Positions 26,415-37,976 of a stretch of 42,824 nucleotides of DNA are shown here, piece by piece. How positions within the stretch are numbered: the first letter of the stretch is position 1; each line of letters starts with the position of its first letter. Under the pieces are notes generated by a model that made no database searches, was not told where the DNA came from, and saw nothing but the letters and a program-made list of their open reading frames with translations. Source of the stretch: Pseudomonas sp. (GTDB lineage: Bacteria > Pseudomonadota > Gammaproteobacteria > Pseudomonadales > Pseudomonadaceae); contig JAUVYN010000023.1 in the NCBI GenBank assembly GCA_030603065.1, forward strand, positions 1 through 42,824, in the 5' to 3' direction. A program made the position numbers and the translations under genes.

Positions 26415-28523
26415 TCAGACGCCGCTGGTTTCTGCCGCTTCGACGTCCTTCATGGACAGCTTGATACGACCGCGGTTATCCACGTCCAGCACCAGCACCT
26501 TCACTTCCTGGCCTTCCTGCAGCACGTCGGTGACCTTCTCGATACGCTGGTTGGCGATCTGCGAGATGTGCACCAGGCCGTCCTTGCCGGGCAGGATGCT
26601 GACGAAGGCACCGAAATCGACGATGCGCTCGACCTTGCCGGTATAGATCTTGCCAATTTCAGCTTCAGCGGTGATGCCGTCGACACGCGCCTTGGCAGCG
26701 TTGGCGGCATCCTTGCTGGCGGCGAAGATCTTGACCGTGCCGTCATCGGTGATGTCGATGGACGCGCCGGTCTCTTCACAGATACCGCGGATGGTCGCGC
26801 CACCCTTGCCGATGACGTCACGGATCTTCTCGGCGTCGATCTTCATACTGATCATGGTCGGCGCGTTGGCGGACAGCTCCTTGCGCGACTCAGGCAGCAC
26901 GGCATTCATCTGCTGCAGAATGTTGATGCGTGCATCGTGGGCCTGGTGCAGCGCGATCTCCATGATCTCTTCGGTGATGCCGTTGATCTTGATGTCCATC
27001 TGCAGTGCAGTGACACCCTTCTCGGTGCCGGCAACCTTGAAGTCCATGTCGCCGAGGTGATCCTCGTCACCCAGGATGTCGGTCAGAACCGCGAACTTGT
27101 CGCCTTCCTTGACCAGACCCATGGCGATACCGGCAACCGGGGCCTTCAGCGGAACACCAGCGTCCATCAGGGCCAACGAAGCACCGCAGACCGAGGCCAT
27201 GGAGCTGGAGCCGTTGGACTCGGTAATTTCCGACACCACGCGGATCGAGTACGGGAACTGCTCCATGTCAGGCATGACCGCCTGGATGCCGCGACGGGCC
27301 AGACGACCGTGACCGATCTCGCGACGGCCCGTGCCGCCCATGCGACCGGCTTCACCCACCGAGTAGGGAGGGAAGTTGTAATGGAACATGAAGGGGTCGC
27401 GCTTTTCACCCTCCAGGGTGTCGAGCAGCTGGGCGTCACGCGCAGTACCCAGCGTGGTCACGACCAGCGCCTGAGTTTCACCGCGGGTGAAGAGCGCCGA
27501 GCCGTGGGTGCGGCCCAGTACACCGACTTCGATATTCAGCGGACGTACGGTCTTGGTGTCGCGACCATCGATACGCGGATTACCGTTGACGATGCTTTCG
27601 CGAACGGTGCGGTATTCGATCTCGCCGAAGGCGTCCTTCACTTCACCGGAAGAAGGCTTGCCTTCTTCGTCGCCAGCCAGTTGGGCGACAGCCTGATCAC
27701 GCAGCTCACCCAGGCGGGTATAACGCGCCTGCTTGTCGGTGATGCCATAGGCCTCGGCGATACCGGCCCCAAAGCTGCTGCGAATGCTGTCGAGCAGGGC
27801 GGTGTTTTCCGGAGCAGGCTGCCAGTCCCAGGCGGGCTTGCCGGCTTCGGCGGCGAGTTCCTTGATGGCCTGAATGGCGGGCTGGAATTCCATGTGCGCA
27901 AAGAGCACCGCACCGAGCATCTGATCCTCGGTCAACTCCTGAGCCTCGGACTCGACCATCAGCACGGCGTCTTCGGTGCCCGCAACGACCATGTCCAGAC
28001 GCGAGGTCTTGAGCTGCTCGTAGCTGGGATTGAGAACGTAGCCGTTGTTCTCGTCGAAACCGACGCGCGCACCGCCGATCGGGCCGTTGAACGGGAGGCC
28101 GGAGATGGCCAGTGCAGCGGAGGTGCCGAGCATGGCAGCGATATCCGGATCGGTGGTCTTGTCAGTGGAAACCACGGTACAGACGACCTGGACTTCATTC
28201 ATGAAGCCTTCGGCGAACAGCGGACGGATCGGACGATCGATCAAACGCGAAGTCAGCGTCTCCTTCTCGGTGGGGCGACCCTCACGCTTGAAAAAACCGC
28301 CGGGGATACGGCCGGCGGCGTAGGTTTTCTCGATGTAGTGGACCGACAGCGGGAAAAAGTCCCGGCCCGGCTCGGCCTTCTTGGCGCCGACCACGGTGAC
28401 CAGAACACTGACCGCGTTGTTGATGCTGACCAGCACGGCACCAGTGGCCTGACGGGCGATGCGGCCGGTTTCCAGAGTGACGGTACTGTCACCGAACTTG
28501 AACTGCTTGATTACTGGTTTCAC
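26415..28523 (-). CDS. pnp: polyribonucleotide nucleotidyltransferase
   Basis: PNPase degrades RNA 3' to 5' by phosphorolysis within the degradosome and can also add tails. The 702 residues hold two RNase PH domains (first from [16 protein letters not shown] to the [14 protein letters not shown] region; second with [18 protein letters not shown]), a KH domain ([21 protein letters not shown]) and a C-terminal S1 domain ([29 protein letters not shown]). The start is GTG 28523 ([11 protein letters not shown]): the length matches the family, and the longer open frame has no similarity. It is the last gene of the translation operon. Confidence 0.97.
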   Translation of the reverse strand: MKPVIKQFKFGDSTVTLETGRIARQATGAVLVSINNAVSVLVTVVGAKKAEPGRDFFPLSVHYIEKTYAAGRIPGGFFKREGRPTEKETLTSRLIDRPIRPLFAEGFMNEVQVVCTVVSTDKTTDPDIAAMLGTSAALAISGLPFNGPIGGARVGFDENNGYVLNPSYEQLKTSRLDMVVAGTEDAVLMVESEAQELTEDQMLGAVLFAHMEFQPAIQAIKELAAEAGKPAWDWQPAPENTALLDSIRSSFGAGIAEAYGITDKQARYTRLGELRDQAVAQLAGDEEGKPSSGEVKDAFGEIEYRTVRESIVNGNPRIDGRDTKTVRPLNIEVGVLGRTHGSALFTRGETQALVVTTLGTARDAQLLDTLEGEKRDPFMFHYNFPPYSVGEAGRMGGTGRREIGHGRLARRGIQAVMPDMEQFPYSIRVVSEITESNGSSSMASVCGASLALMDAGVPLKAPVAGIAMGLVKEGDKFAVLTDILGDEDHLGDMDFKVAGTEKGVTALQMDIKINGITEEIMEIALHQAHDARINILQQMNAVLPESRKELSANAPTMISMKIDAEKIRDVIGKGGATIRGICEETGASIDITDDGTVKIFAASKDAANAAKARVDGITAEAEIGKIYTGKVERIVDFGAFVSILPGKDGLVHISQIANQRIEKVTDVLQEGQEVKVLVLDVDNRGRIKLSMKDVEAAETSGV

Positions 28524-28564
28524 AGTATTTCTCTCTTCTCTTGCCTTCGGGCGGAATCCTGGGC

Positions 28565-28589
28565 ATGACCGGGTTTCGGACCCGGCCAT
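28565..28589 (-). promoter_or_regulatory. rpsO-pnp intergenic hairpin
   Basis: ATGGCCGGGT and ACCCGGTCAT form a 10-bp stem (one G-T wobble) around CCGAA, between the rpsO stop and the pnp start. In E. coli a hairpin here is cut by RNase III and is the basis of PNPase autoregulation; a similar role is plausible. Confidence 0.55.
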
Positions 28590-28608
28590 GTCCAAAGGGG
28601 CGGTGCGC

Positions 28609-28878
28609 TTAGCGGCGCAGGCCCAGACTGCTGATCAAGCTGCTGTAACGCGGGATGTCTTTCGACTTCAGGTAGTCCAGCAGCTTGCGGCGCTGGTTAA
28701 CCATCCGGATCAGACCGCGACGGGAGTGGTGGTCCTTCTTGTTATCCTTGAAGTGACCCTGCAGCTTGTTGATGTTTGCAGTCAACAGAGCTACCTGGAC
28801 TTCCGGAGAACCGGTGTCACCTTCACCACGGGCATATTCGGCTACGATTGCAGCTTTTTCTTCAACGCTCAGTGCCAT
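28609..28878 (-). CDS. rpsO: 30S ribosomal protein S15
   Basis: The 89-residue S15 binds the central domain of 16S r[24 protein letters not shown] at the start, [22 protein letters not shown] and the signature [21 protein letters not shown] are present. The start is ATG 28878 with GAGGAAG upstream. A small hairpin in the leader (CGGGAC-GCT-GTCCCG on the coding strand, 28904-28918) lies about 25 bases before the start and could take part in S15 autoregulation. Confidence 0.98.
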   Translation of the reverse strand: MALSVEEKAAIVAEYARGEGDTGSPEVQVALLTANINKLQGHFKDNKKDHHSRRGLIRMVNQRRKLLDYLKSKDIPRYSSLISSLGLRR

Positions 28879-28994
28879 GACAGCTTCCTCTGAGTGAACA
28901 GGCCGGGACAGCGTCCCGTGTTTTGAGTCGAGCAATGACCGTGCCTGTTGACAGCCACCCTCGTTGTGACCCTTCGGGTCAACTCGATTGCGCG

Positions 28995-29915
28995 CTACCC
29001 ATTGAAGCGCAACAGGCGCTTGGGTGCCACGCGGGCATCGTCGGTCATCTCGCCGACACCCATGAAACGGCCCTGGTGGTCACGCAAGCGGACCATACCA
29101 AAGGCGGGACTACCAGGAACCCTGACCGCCTGGCCATGATTCAGATAATAGGTTGATTGCTCGGTCAGGCTGACCACTGGCCAGTCCTCCAGACCGCTAT
29201 CGCTTGGCAAAAGCAGCGCATCGAGCGCCTCGGTTCCGCCTTCGGCATGCAGCGCCTCCAGATGCTCCAGGGTGATCGCCTGATCGATGCCGAAGGGCCC
29301 GGCCTGAATTCGCCGCAACTCCGACACATGCGCGCCACACCCTAGCGCGGCGCCCAGATCCTCGACCAGCGTGCGAATGTAGGTGCCCTTGCTGCAGTGC
29401 ACTTCCAGACGCAGACGATCCTTCTCGAGCCCAAGTATTTCCAGGCGCTGTATGGTAACAGATCGCGCCTTGCGCTCCACCACTTCTCCGGCGCGGGCCA
29501 GCTTGTAAAGCGGCTGACCGTCGTGCTTGAGCGCGGAGTACATGGGCGGCACCTGCAGAATCTCTCCGGTAAAGCGGGGCAGCAGGGCTTCGACGTCAGC
29601 CAGTTTCACCTCTACCGGACGCATTTCCAGGACGTCGCCTTCGGCATCGCCCGTGGTCGTGGTCATGCCGAGGCGTGCTTCGGTCACGTAGGCCTTGTCC
29701 GCATCGAGCAGATACTGCGAAAACTTGGTCGCCTCACCCAGGCACAACGGCAGCACGCCGCTGGCGAGCGGATCGAGACTCCCGGTATGGCCGCCCTTGC
29801 TGGCGTTGAACAGCCAGCGCACTTTCTGCAGCGCGGCATTGGATGTCATGCCCAGAGGCTTGTCAAAAATAAGCACGCCATCGATATCACGGCGCTGTCT
29901 ACGCGGTGCCGACAC
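28995..29915 (-). CDS. truB: tRNA pseudouridine-55 synthase
   Basis: TruB makes pseudouridine 55 in the T-loop of tRNAs. The catalytic aspartate is in [16 protein letters not shown] (about 40-55). The N-terminal [14 protein letters not shown] and the [10 protein letters not shown] motif are also intact, and a C-terminal PUA-like part follows. The 306-residue frame begins with GTG 29915, supported by GGAG upstream and by family-length agreement. It is 3 bases downstream of rbfA. Confidence 0.97.
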   Translation of the reverse strand: MSAPRRQRRDIDGVLIFDKPLGMTSNAALQKVRWLFNASKGGHTGSLDPLASGVLPLCLGEATKFSQYLLDADKAYVTEARLGMTTTTGDAEGDVLEMRPVEVKLADVEALLPRFTGEILQVPPMYSALKHDGQPLYKLARAGEVVERKARSVTIQRLEILGLEKDRLRLEVHCSKGTYIRTLVEDLGAALGCGAHVSELRRIQAGPFGIDQAITLEHLEALHAEGGTEALDALLLPSDSGLEDWPVVSLTEQSTYYLNHGQAVRVPGSPAFGMVRLRDHQGRFMGVGEMTDDARVAPKRLLRFNG

Positions 29916-29918
29916 GCT

Positions 29919-30305
29919 CTACTCCTCTGAATCCTTCGGGTGCTGGCGATCTTCTGCCACCGCTCGCTCGATCAGGGAGGACAGACGCACGCCACGGCGC
30001 ACGCTCTCGTCGTAATGGAAGTGCAGCTGAGGAATACTGCGAAGCTTCATCACCCGACCCAACTGGACTCGCAAAAAGCCTGCCGCATCCTTGAGGGCGG
30101 CGAGGTTTTCGGCAATTTCCTCATCGCCAGCATCGCCCATCAAGGTTATGAAGACCTTGGCGTGCGCCAGGTCACGACTGGCCTCTACGCCAGTCACGGT
30201 AATCATGCCTACCCGTGGGTCGCGGACTTCGCGCTGGATCAGCAAAGCCAGTTCACGCTGCATCTGGTCGGCAACGCGCTGGGTACGACTATATTCTTTG
30301 GCCAT
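29919..30305 (-). CDS. rbfA: ribosome-binding factor A
   Basis: A 128-residue KH-fold protein needed for late 16S rRNA maturation and cold adaptation. It shows [37 protein letters not shown] and the [13 protein letters not shown] motif near the C-terminus. The start ATG 30305 has GGAGG upstream. The 121-base gap to infB contains nothing I can identify. Confidence 0.97.
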   Translation of the reverse strand: MAKEYSRTQRVADQMQRELALLIQREVRDPRVGMITVTGVEASRDLAHAKVFITLMGDAGDEEIAENLAALKDAAGFLRVQLGRVMKLRSIPQLHFHYDESVRRGVRLSSLIERAVAEDRQHPKDSEE

Positions 30306-30426
30306 GTTGGTGCCTCCGGCCCGCATTCGGCGAGCCTCTTTATCACGGGGTGCCACAACGCCGAAACGGCAAGGGCTGGGCTAGCGGTCCTGAAACCGAT
30401 AGCTGCCGCTTGCCGCTCTAGGGCGA

Positions 30427-32952
30427 TCAGAGGGTACGCGCGACCTGGATGCGCTCGAATACTTCGATGCGGTCACCCGTACGGACGTCGTTGTAGTTCT
30501 TCACACCGATCCCACATTCCATGCCGTTGCGAACCTCACCCACGTCATCCTTGAAGCGACGGAGCGACTCCAGCTCACCTTCGTAGATCACCACATCTTC
30601 GCGCAACACACGAATCGGACGGTTACGGTAGACCGTACCCTCAATGACCATACAACCCGCAATGGCGCCAAATTTCGGCGAACGGAATACGTCCCGCACC
30701 TCGGCGACACCGAGAATCTGTTCGCGAACATCGCTGCCAAGCATGCCCGAGAGAGCCTTCTTGACATCGTCGATGATCTCGTAGATCACGCTGTAGTAGC
30801 GAAGATCCAACCCCTCGTTCTCGATGATCTTGCGCGCAGTGGCATCAGCCCGAACGTTGAAGCCGAAGATGACCGCATTGGAAGCCAGCGCCAGGTTGGC
30901 ATCGGTTTCGGTAATCCCGCCGACACCGCCCGATACGATCTTGACCTGCACTTCATCGTTGCCCAGATCCGAAAGCGAACCCTGCAGCGCCTCCAGTGAA
31001 CCGCGAACATCGGCCTTGATAACGATGTTGAGGGTCTTCTTCTCGCCCTGCCCCATGTTCTCGAACATGTTTTCCAGTTTCGCGGACTGCTGGCGAGCCA
31101 GCTTGATCTCGCGGAACTTGCCCTGACGGAAGAGCGCGATTTCCCGCGCCTTCTTTTCGTCCGGCACTACCGTCAGCTCGTCGCCAGCATCCGGCGTACC
31201 ATCCAGACCCAGGATCTCCACCGGGATGGATGGTCCTGCTTCCTTGATCTGTACTCCGTTTTCATCGTACATGGCACGTACGCGGCCATAGTTGACGCCG
31301 GCGAGGACGATATCACCCTGCCTTAGCGTGCCATTCTGGACCAGTACGGTTGCCACCGGGCCACGACCCTTGTCGAGGCGCGATTCGACCACGACCCCAC
31401 GGCCCGGAGCCGAAGGCTGCGCCTTGAGTTCGAGAACCTCGGCCTGCAGCAGAACTGCTTCGAGCAGTTCGTCGATGCCGGTACCAACCTTGGCCGATAC
31501 GTGGACAAACTGGGTGTCGCCGCCCCACTCTTCGGGGATGACTTCACGGGCCGCCAGATCGTGCTTGATACGATCCGGATCAGCGTCTTCCTTGTCGATC
31601 TTGTTCACCGCTACCACCAGCGGCACGCCGGCCGCCTTGGCGTGCTGGACGGCTTCTTCGGTCTGCGGCATCACGCCGTCGTCAGCTGCGACCACCAGAA
31701 TCACGATATCGGTCGCCTTGGCACCACGGGCACGCATTGCCGTAAAGGCGGCGTGACCGGGGGTATCAAGGAAGGTCACCATCCCGCGCTCGGTCTCTAC
31801 ATGGTAGGCGCCGATATGCTGGGTGATACCGCCTGCCTCGCCTGCAGCAACCTTCGCGCGACGAATGTAGTCGAGCAACGAGGTCTTGCCGTGGTCAACG
31901 TGACCCATCACGGTGACCACCGGAGCACGGGGTACATCTTCGCCTTCGTGATGCAGGGTTTCGGCCAGGCTGTCTTCCAGAGCGCTTTCACGCACCTGTT
32001 TGACCTTGTGGCCCATGTCTTCAGCGACAATGGTCGCAGTGTCCTGATCCAGGACCTGATTGATGGTCACCATGTTACCGTTCTTGAACATGTACTTGAT
32101 GACCTCGGCTGCCTTCACCGACATCTTCTGGGCCAACTCGGCCACGGTGATGGTTTCGCCAATTACAACTTCTCGCACTATCGGTCCTGTCGGCTTCTCG
32201 AAGCCGTGCTGGTTACGTTTCTTGTGCGCCTTGAGCTTGCCACCGCCGCCGCGACGACGCGCCATGGCCTCTTCATCCTCAGTGACGCGAGGCGCAATAC
32301 GGGCCTTGTCCTTGCCGCCACCGGCGCGCTTGCGGTTCCGCTCTTCCTCTTCTTCGCGGCTCGGCAGCTTGCGGCGGTGCTCCTCTTTCTTCTTGTGATC
32401 GACTGCGGCCGTCGCGGGCGCCGCGGCAGCGACCAGATCGGGCGCTACCGGTGCTGCTTCGGTCACCGGAGCCGGAACCTCGGCGACCACATCCACCTGT
32501 GCCTGCGCCTGCTCGGCGGCCTTGCGCGCAGCCTCTTCGGCCTCGCGTGCGACCTGCTCAGCCTGTCGCTTGGCTTCCGCTTCAGCCTCGGCAGCCAGGC
32601 GGGCTTCTTCAGCCAGCCTCTGCTCTTCGAGTTCACGTTGACGCTCGGCCTCGAGGTCCACCGGATCCCGCTTGACATAAGTCTTTTTCTTGCGCACCTC
32701 TACGTTGACGGTCTTGCTGCCGCCAACCTTGAGGGTACTGAGCGTCTTGCGCTTGAGCGTGATCTTGCGGGGCTCAGCACTGGAGTCGCCGTGGGCACTC
32801 TTCAGATGCGCCAGCAGCTTCTGCTTCTCCTCGTCCGAAACCCGCTCCTCGGGGCTGGTCTGAGGCAACCCGGCTTCCTGCATCTGCTGCAGCAGGCGCT
32901 CAACCGGCGTTCCCGTTACGTTGGCCAACTCTTTGACTGTCACTTCCGCCAT
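30427..32952 (-). CDS. infB: translation initiation factor IF-2
   Basis: An 841-residue GTPase that brings initiator tRNA to the 30S subunit. An N-terminal IF2_N domain is followed by a long highly charged linker (about 90-230, runs of E, A, R, K) and a second IF2_N domain. The G domain has [20 protein letters not shown] and NKID, followed by domains II-IV ending in [12 protein letters not shown]. The ATG at 32952 has GAGGAGAG upstream. Its partner, the initiator tRNA, is encoded upstream in the same cluster. Confidence 0.98.
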   Translation of the reverse strand: MAEVTVKELANVTGTPVERLLQQMQEAGLPQTSPEERVSDEEKQKLLAHLKSAHGDSSAEPRKITLKRKTLSTLKVGGSKTVNVEVRKKKTYVKRDPVDLEAERQRELEEQRLAEEARLAAEAEAEAKRQAEQVAREAEEAARKAAEQAQAQVDVVAEVPAPVTEAAPVAPDLVAAAAPATAAVDHKKKEEHRRKLPSREEEEERNRKRAGGGKDKARIAPRVTEDEEAMARRRGGGGKLKAHKKRNQHGFEKPTGPIVREVVIGETITVAELAQKMSVKAAEVIKYMFKNGNMVTINQVLDQDTATIVAEDMGHKVKQVRESALEDSLAETLHHEGEDVPRAPVVTVMGHVDHGKTSLLDYIRRAKVAAGEAGGITQHIGAYHVETERGMVTFLDTPGHAAFTAMRARGAKATDIVILVVAADDGVMPQTEEAVQHAKAAGVPLVVAVNKIDKEDADPDRIKHDLAAREVIPEEWGGDTQFVHVSAKVGTGIDELLEAVLLQAEVLELKAQPSAPGRGVVVESRLDKGRGPVATVLVQNGTLRQGDIVLAGVNYGRVRAMYDENGVQIKEAGPSIPVEILGLDGTPDAGDELTVVPDEKKAREIALFRQGKFREIKLARQQSAKLENMFENMGQGEKKTLNIVIKADVRGSLEALQGSLSDLGNDEVQVKIVSGGVGGITETDANLALASNAVIFGFNVRADATARKIIENEGLDLRYYSVIYEIIDDVKKALSGMLGSDVREQILGVAEVRDVFRSPKFGAIAGCMVIEGTVYRNRPIRVLREDVVIYEGELESLRRFKDDVGEVRNGMECGIGVKNYNDVRTGDRIEVFERIQVARTL

Positions 32953-33013
32953 TCACTTCTCTCCTCAGTCGGGTCCTTGCGTTGCCGCAGGGCGATGCCG
33001 CCATTCCGACCGG

Positions 33014-34495
33014 TTATTCGAACCAGGGTGCCCGGGCAGCCATGATCAAGGCGCCGGCGCGGGCTTCGTCAATTCCGTCGATGTCGAGCAAGTCATCGAT
33101 CGACTGCTCGGCAAGATCTTCCATGGTAAGGATGCCGCGGCCGGCCAGCTGGAATGCCAGCGCGCGATCCATTCCTTCCATGTTCAGCAGGTCCTCGGCG
33201 GGCTGCGCCTCTTCGAGCTTCTCCTCGTTGGCAATGGCCTTGGTGAGCAGGCGATCCTTGGCTCGGGCCCGCAACTCGTTGACGATGTCCTCATCGAAAC
33301 CATCGATTTCGAGCATCTCTTCCATGGGAACGTAGGCGATCTCCTCCAGCGAGGTGAAGCCTTCTTCGACCAGCATGCTGGCCAGATCTTCTTCGACGTC
33401 CAGCTCTTCGACAAAGGTGCGCAGAATGTCGCCGGTCTCGGCTTCGCGCTTGGCGACGATAGCCTCTTCGGTCATCACGTTGAGCGTCCACCCGGTCAGT
33501 TGACTGGCCAGACGAACGTTCTGTCCGCTGCGGCCGATGGCCTGGGCCAGATTGTCTTCAGCCACCGCAATATCGATGGTGTGAGTGTCTTCATCGAGGA
33601 TGATCGAGGCCACCTCGGCTGGTGCCATGGCGTTGATCACGAACTGGGCCAGATTCTCGTCCCAGAGAACGATATCGACGCGCTCGCCGCCGAGCTCACC
33701 CGACACGGCCTGCACACGCGAGCCGCGCATGCCGATACAGGCACCCTGGGGATCAATGCGCTTGTCCTTGGAACGGACAGCAATCTTGGCCCGAGAGCCA
33801 GGGTCACGGGCGGCACCCATGACTTCAATGAGTTCCTCGGAAATTTCCGGAACCTCAATACGGAACAGCTCGATGATCATCTCCGGACAGCTGCGAGACA
33901 GAACCAGCTGAGGGCCACGATTCTCGGTGCGGATTTCCTTGAGCAGTGCACGGATGCGAGTGCCGGTCCGGAATGTTTCACGCGGGATCATCTCTTCCCG
34001 CGGCAGGACCGCCTCGGCATTGTTGCCCAGGTCAACGATAACGCTGTCCCGGGTGACCTTCTTCACCGTGCCGCTGATGATCTCGCCCAACCGGTCGCGG
34101 TAGGCATCGACCACCTGAGCGCGCTCAGCTTCCCGCACCTTCTGCACGATAACCTGCTTGGCAATCTGCGCGGCGATGCGACCGAATTCGACCGACTCGA
34201 TCTTTTCTTCGATCATGTCACCGATTTTCAGCGACGGATCCCGGGCTTCGGCCTGGTCCAGCGTCAGTTGCATGCCGGGCTCTTCGAAGTCCTCATCCGC
34301 CACCACGGTCCAGCGACGATAGGTATCGTAGTTGCCGGTTGTGCGATTGATCTGCACACGAACGTCGACCTCGTCCTCATAACGCTTCTTGGTCGCTGTG
34401 GCCAATGCCAGTTCCAGCGCTTCGAAAATTACGCCGGGCGGCACGCCCTTCTCGTTGGAAACCGATTCCACAACCAGCAGCACTTCTTTGCTCAT
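33014..34495 (-). CDS. nusA: transcription termination/antitermination factor NusA
   Basis: The 493-residue NusA has the N-terminal RNA polymerase-binding domain, an S1 domain ([29 protein letters not shown]), two KH domains ([24 protein letters not shown] and the later [18 protein letters not shown]) and two C-terminal acidic helix-hairpin-helix repeats of the gammaproteobacterial type. Located between rimP and infB. NusA itself is known to autoregulate this operon in E. coli. Confidence 0.98.
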   Translation of the reverse strand: MSKEVLLVVESVSNEKGVPPGVIFEALELALATATKKRYEDEVDVRVQINRTTGNYDTYRRWTVVADEDFEEPGMQLTLDQAEARDPSLKIGDMIEEKIESVEFGRIAAQIAKQVIVQKVREAERAQVVDAYRDRLGEIISGTVKKVTRDSVIVDLGNNAEAVLPREEMIPRETFRTGTRIRALLKEIRTENRGPQLVLSRSCPEMIIELFRIEVPEISEELIEVMGAARDPGSRAKIAVRSKDKRIDPQGACIGMRGSRVQAVSGELGGERVDIVLWDENLAQFVINAMAPAEVASIILDEDTHTIDIAVAEDNLAQAIGRSGQNVRLASQLTGWTLNVMTEEAIVAKREAETGDILRTFVEELDVEEDLASMLVEEGFTSLEEIAYVPMEEMLEIDGFDEDIVNELRARAKDRLLTKAIANEEKLEEAQPAEDLLNMEGMDRALAFQLAGRGILTMEDLAEQSIDDLLDIDGIDEARAGALIMAARAPWFE

Positions 34496-34550
34496 CGTAT
34501 GCCTCGCCTAACGCCATCCATTGGGGCCATGAAACAAGCCCGAAAAAAGC

Positions 34551-35006
34551 TCAAAACCGCGGAATGATATTGCTCTTGTCGATCGATTCGATCGGCAACA
34601 GGTATTCGTGTTCGTCTACCTGGAGGATCACTTCATCGCCCTCGACGCCGCGGATGACCCCTTGAAAATTGCGTCGCCCTTCATAGGGAACGCGTAGCCT
34701 TACCTTGGCCTGCTCGCCGACGTACTCGGCGAATTGCTCGAGCGTGAAAAGAGGTCGATCCATGCCAGGTGAGGACACCTCAAGGGTATAGTCGCCGGCG
34801 ATCGGATCTTCCACATCGAGTACCGCGCTGGCCTGACGACTCACGTCGGCACAGGCATCGACACTGATCCCGTCGGGATGATCAATGTATACGCGCAAAA
34901 GCGTATGCCGCCCCTGCGACAAATACTCGATGCCCCAGCAACGATAGCCCAAAGCCTCGACAACGGGGACCAAAAGGGCCTCGAGTTCAGATACCTTGCC
35001 GGCCAA
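34551..35006 (-). CDS. rimP: ribosome maturation factor RimP, probable TTG start
   Basis: RimP assists 30S assembly. The protein shows [30 protein letters not shown] and the signature [21 protein letters not shown], with a C-terminal SH3-like part ending [11 protein letters not shown] place the start at TTG 35006, giving 151 residues: AAGGGTGG lies 5-6 bases upstream, and the length from there matches Pseudomonas RimP. GTG 35015 is the alternative, but its binding site would touch the start codon. First protein gene of the operon. Confidence 0.92.
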   Translation of the reverse strand: MAGKVSELEALLVPVVEALGYRCWGIEYLSQGRHTLLRVYIDHPDGISVDACADVSRQASAVLDVEDPIAGDYTLEVSSPGMDRPLFTLEQFAEYVGEQAKVRLRVPYEGRRNFQGVIRGVEGDEVILQVDEHEYLLPIESIDKSNIIPRF

Positions 35007-35032
35007 ATTAACCACCCTTGCATCGCATGAAT

Positions 35033-35055
35033 AAAAAATGGGCCTGAAAGCCCAT
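35033..35055 (-). terminator. terminator-like hairpin in the rimP leader
   Basis: On the reverse strand ATGGGC-TTTCAG-GCCCAT is followed by TTTTTA, a short but complete intrinsic terminator 27 bases before the rimP start. It can attenuate read-through from the tRNA-fMet promoter into rimP-nusA-infB. Confidence 0.8.
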
Positions 35056-35093
35056 CCTGAAGCCGGCCACTCCAGCGGAGTCCGGCATTTAGC

Positions 35094-35114
35094 AAAAAGC
35101 CCCTGAAAAGGGGC
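35094..35114 (-). terminator. terminator after tRNA-fMet
   Basis: GCCCC-TTTTCA-GGGGC followed by TTTTT on the reverse strand, 8 bases after the tRNA CCA end. A third, longer imperfect hairpin without a T-run lies at 35062-35086, between this one and the rimP-leader hairpin. Confidence 0.85.
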
Positions 35115-35121
35115 CTTTGAC

Positions 35122-35198
<77 letters not shown>

Positions 35199-35215
35199 TC
35201 GAATCTTGGGCGAGA

Positions 35216-35244
35216 ATTATACGCCCGGAGCCCCTTCAAGACAA
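35216..35244 (-). promoter_or_regulatory. sigma-70 promoter of tRNA-fMet
   Basis: On the reverse strand, TTGTCT (35239-35244) and a perfect TATAAT (35216-35221) are separated by exactly 17 bases. The predicted start is about 35209, roughly ten bases before the mature tRNA 5' end. Read-through would also serve rimP-nusA-infB. Confidence 0.85.
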
Positions 35245-35262
35245 CCGGCGTACCTAAGCCCG

Positions 35263-35291
35263 AAAAAAACAGGGCCTGCTAAAGCAGGCCC
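35263..35291 (-). terminator. strong terminator after tRNA-Leu
   Basis: GGGCCTGC-TTTA-GCAGGCCC followed by TG and seven T on the reverse strand, 7 bases after the tRNA-Leu CCA end. It insulates the tpiA-secG-tRNA-Leu transcript from the tRNA-fMet promoter. Confidence 0.93.
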
Positions 35292-35298
35292 GTGTGAT

Positions 35299-35383
35299 TG
35301 GTGCGGAAGATGGGACTCGAACCCATACACCCTAAGGCACTACCCCCTCAAGATAGCGTGTCTACCAATTCCACCACTTCCGC
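35299..35383 (-). tRNA. tRNA-Leu (GAG)
   Basis: An 85-base class II tRNA with encoded CCA and a long variable arm. The anticodon loop CTTGAGG gives anticodon GAG. The sequence start GCGGAAGTGGTGGAATTGG is typical for tRNA-Leu. It begins 12 bases after the secG stop, so it is probably processed from the tpiA-secG transcript. Confidence 0.95.
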
Positions 35384-35395
35384 AAAACTTTAGGC

Positions 35396-35770
35396 TCAGT
35401 CTACAGTCGGTACGTCGTCCGCGACTGGGGCCAGAGGAGCCTGCTCTAGAGCAGGTAAATCATCGCTCACTACCGGAGTGACCGGCTGCGAACGCAGCAC
35501 CGGATCAGGCAACCCACCGTCACGCGCAACCGCAGCGTAGTTGGAGGCATAGTAGGCCAGACCCAGCGAAGTCAGGAAGAATACAGTGGCCAGAATTCCT
35601 GTCAAGCGGCTTAGAAAAGTTGCTGAGCCTTGGCTGCCAAATACGGTGCCAGACGCACCCGCGCCAAAGGAAGCACCCGTCTCGGCACCTTTGCCCTGCT
35701 GCATGAGCACCAGCGCAACCAGGGCGATGGCAACCAGCAGATGGATAATCACGACAACCGTTTCGATCAT
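35396..35770 (-). CDS. secG: preprotein translocase subunit SecG
   Basis: A 124-residue inner-membrane subunit of SecYEG. Two hydrophobic helices (about 3-22 and 52-73) flank the family motif [25 protein letters not shown]. The C-terminal 45 residues are an acidic, proline-rich tail. The ATG overlaps the tpiA stop (TAATG), so the genes are coupled. Confidence 0.97.
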   Translation of the reverse strand: MIETVVVIIHLLVAIALVALVLMQQGKGAETGASFGAGASGTVFGSQGSATFLSRLTGILATVFFLTSLGLAYYASNYAAVARDGGLPDPVLRSQPVTPVVSDDLPALEQAPLAPVADDVPTVD

Positions 35771-36528
35771 TACGCTCTTCCCGCGGCGCGCGCTATCGCA
35801 CCAAATTCTTCAGCATTGAGGGAGGCACCGCCCACCAGCCCCCCATCGATATCCGGCATGGCGAATAGCGATTCGGCGTTGTCAGCCTTGACGCTACCCC
35901 CGTAAACAATCTGTACGCACTGGGCCTGCTCATCATCGAGCATGGCGAACCTGGCGCGAATCATAGCATGCACTTCCTGCGCCTGATCCGGCGAGGCGGT
36001 CAACCCGGTACCTATGGCCCAGACCGGCTCGTAAGCGACCACGCCCTGAGCAAGACCGCCCACCCCAAAGGCATCAAGCACCACCTGCAGCTGCCGACCG
36101 ACGACATCTGCGGTCTGACCTGCATCGCGCTGCTCCCTCGTCTCGCCCACGCAGAGAACCGGCCTCAAACCGCAGGCCAGGGCCGCAGCAAACTTCCGGC
36201 AGACGATCTCATCGGTCTCACCGAACAGGCTACGCCGCTCGGAGTGGCCTACCAGCACGTACTCACAGCCCGCATCACGCAACTGGGCCGGCGAGATCTC
36301 GCCGGTCAGCGCACCCGGCTCAGCCTGGTATGCGCAACTCTGGCCCCCGAGCCTGATCGGAGAGCCCACCAGCGCTTCGCGACACTGCTGCATGAACAGT
36401 GCAGGCGGGGCGATCATCAGGTCTACCTGATCGGAAAATTCCAGCTTACTCAGACCGGACAGCAGATGTTCAACCGACTGCCGAGTCCCGTGCATTTTCC
36501 AGTTTCCGGCGACCAGGGGACGACGCAT
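35770..36528 (-). CDS. tpiA: triosephosphate isomerase
   Basis: The 252-residue glycolytic enzyme interconverts dihydroxyacetone phosphate and glyceraldehyde 3-phosphate. The catalytic lysine is in AGNWKMHG, the histidine in [10 protein letters not shown], the glutamate in [12 protein letters not shown]; the phosphate loop YGGSVKADN and GGLVGGASL are present. ATG 36528 has GAGG upstream; the frame opens two codons earlier at a TTG that is unlikely to be used. Confidence 0.97.
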   Translation of the reverse strand: MRRPLVAGNWKMHGTRQSVEHLLSGLSKLEFSDQVDLMIAPPALFMQQCREALVGSPIRLGGQSCAYQAEPGALTGEISPAQLRDAGCEYVLVGHSERRSLFGETDEIVCRKFAAALACGLRPVLCVGETREQRDAGQTADVVGRQLQVVLDAFGVGGLAQGVVAYEPVWAIGTGLTASPDQAQEVHAMIRARFAMLDDEQAQCVQIVYGGSVKADNAESLFAMPDIDGGLVGGASLNAEEFGAIARAAGRA

Positions 36529-36601
36529 GCCCAACCTCTATGTTCAAGCGGGCGCCAATGGTAACCAAGTTGCACCACTGACACAACCGCCATTTTGATG
36601 T

Positions 36602-37945
36602 CTAAGCGGCAAACAGGGCTCGAACCCGGTCCGCCAGTTTTTCCGCCTCGGCATTGACCTGCCCGACGTCCTGGCCTTCGACCATCACGCGGATCACCGG
36701 TTCGGTTCCAGACAGCCGAAGCAGCACCCTTCCGCTCTCACCCAGCCGCTCCTCGGCCTCGGCGACGGCCGCCTGCAGCCCCGGATCCGTCAGCGGCGAG
36801 CCAGCGCCGCGCGCATAGCGCACGTTGATCAGGGTTTGGGGGCATTTATGCATTCCCTGACGCGCTTCCCCCAGGGTTCTACCAGCCAACTGCAGAGCCC
36901 GAAGCACCTGAAGCGCCGCAATGATCCCGTCGCCGGTAGATGTATGATTCAGGCATACGATATGACCCGACGACTCGCCACCGAGTATCCAGCCCCGCTC
37001 ACGCAGCTCGGACATGACATAGCGGTCGCCGACCTTCGCCCGAACAAAGGGTACGCCTTTCTCACGCAGCGCCAATTCGAGACCCAGGTTGGTCATCAGC
37101 GTCCCGACCACCCCACCCTTGAGCAATCCACGCCGATGCATATCCATGGCGATGATGTACAGCAGCTCGTCACCGTCTACCTCTTCGCCCTGCTCGTCGA
37201 CCATGAGCACCCGGTCGCCGTCGCCGTCGAACGCGATACCCAGCTGGGCACCTTCTTCCCTAACCTTTGCACTGAGCGCACGCAGGTCCGTGGACCCGAC
37301 GCTGTCATTGATGTTCAGACCATCCGGCTGAGCCCCGATCACTGTCACTCGCGCGCCGAGCTCACGAAAGACGTTCGGTGCAACTTTGTAGGTCGCTCCA
37401 TGCGCACAGTCGAGCACGATGCGAAAGTCCTTGAAACTGGTGCTGGTCGGCACACTGCTTTTGCAGTACTCGATATACCGGCCGGAGGCGTCTTCCACGC
37501 GCGCGACCTTGCCGAGCTGGGCCGAATCCACTATCTCCATCGGCGCGTCCACCAGCCGCTCGATTTCAAGCTCCAGACTATCTGGCAGTTTGCTACCGGT
37601 TACCGAGAAGAACTTGATGCCATTGTCATAAAAGGGATTGTGCGAAGCGCTGATGACGATACCGGCATCTGCCTGAAACGTCCGAGTAAGGTAGGCAATG
37701 GCAGGCGTGGGCATCGGACCGAGCAACTGGACTTCGGCACCCGCTGCAGAGAGCCCCGCCTCGAGCGCAGACTCGAACATATAACCCGAAATACGGGTAT
37801 CCTTGCCGATGATGACGCGACACTGCCCCTGACTCTTGAACGCCATGCCCACCGCCCAGCCCAGCTTGAGCATGAATTCGGGCGTGATGGGATGAGTGCC
37901 GACCCGGCCGCGGATGCCGTCCGTGCCGAAATAACGCTTTTCCAT
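36602..37945 (-). CDS. glmM: phosphoglucosamine mutase
   Basis: GlmM converts glucosamine-6-phosphate to the 1-phosphate for UDP-GlcNAc and so cell wall synthesis. The 447 residues contain the phospho-serine loop [17 protein letters not shown], the metal site [13 protein letters not shown], the sugar loop GGESSGHIV and the C-terminal phosphate loop [15 protein letters not shown] 37945 with AGGAG upstream is preferred to a 64-codon longer frame without similarity. It follows folP by 31 bases. Confidence 0.97.
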   Translation of the reverse strand: MEKRYFGTDGIRGRVGTHPITPEFMLKLGWAVGMAFKSQGQCRVIIGKDTRISGYMFESALEAGLSAAGAEVQLLGPMPTPAIAYLTRTFQADAGIVISASHNPFYDNGIKFFSVTGSKLPDSLELEIERLVDAPMEIVDSAQLGKVARVEDASGRYIEYCKSSVPTSTSFKDFRIVLDCAHGATYKVAPNVFRELGARVTVIGAQPDGLNINDSVGSTDLRALSAKVREEGAQLGIAFDGDGDRVLMVDEQGEEVDGDELLYIIAMDMHRRGLLKGGVVGTLMTNLGLELALREKGVPFVRAKVGDRYVMSELRERGWILGGESSGHIVCLNHTSTGDGIIAALQVLRALQLAGRTLGEARQGMHKCPQTLINVRYARGAGSPLTDPGLQAAVAEAEERLGESGRVLLRLSGTEPVIRVMVEGQDVGQVNAEAEKLADRVRALFAA

Positions 37946-37976
37946 GGATGTCTCCTGTATTTCGTATCGTTCTGAT

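Noticed and set aside
26331-28568. 745-codon forward ORF opposite pnp
   Set aside because: Exact antisense of a highly conserved gene; composition (H, D, G, V rich) is the usual shadow of high-GC coding sequence.
31501-33045. 514-codon forward ORF opposite infB
   Set aside because: Antisense shadow of infB without recognisable domains.
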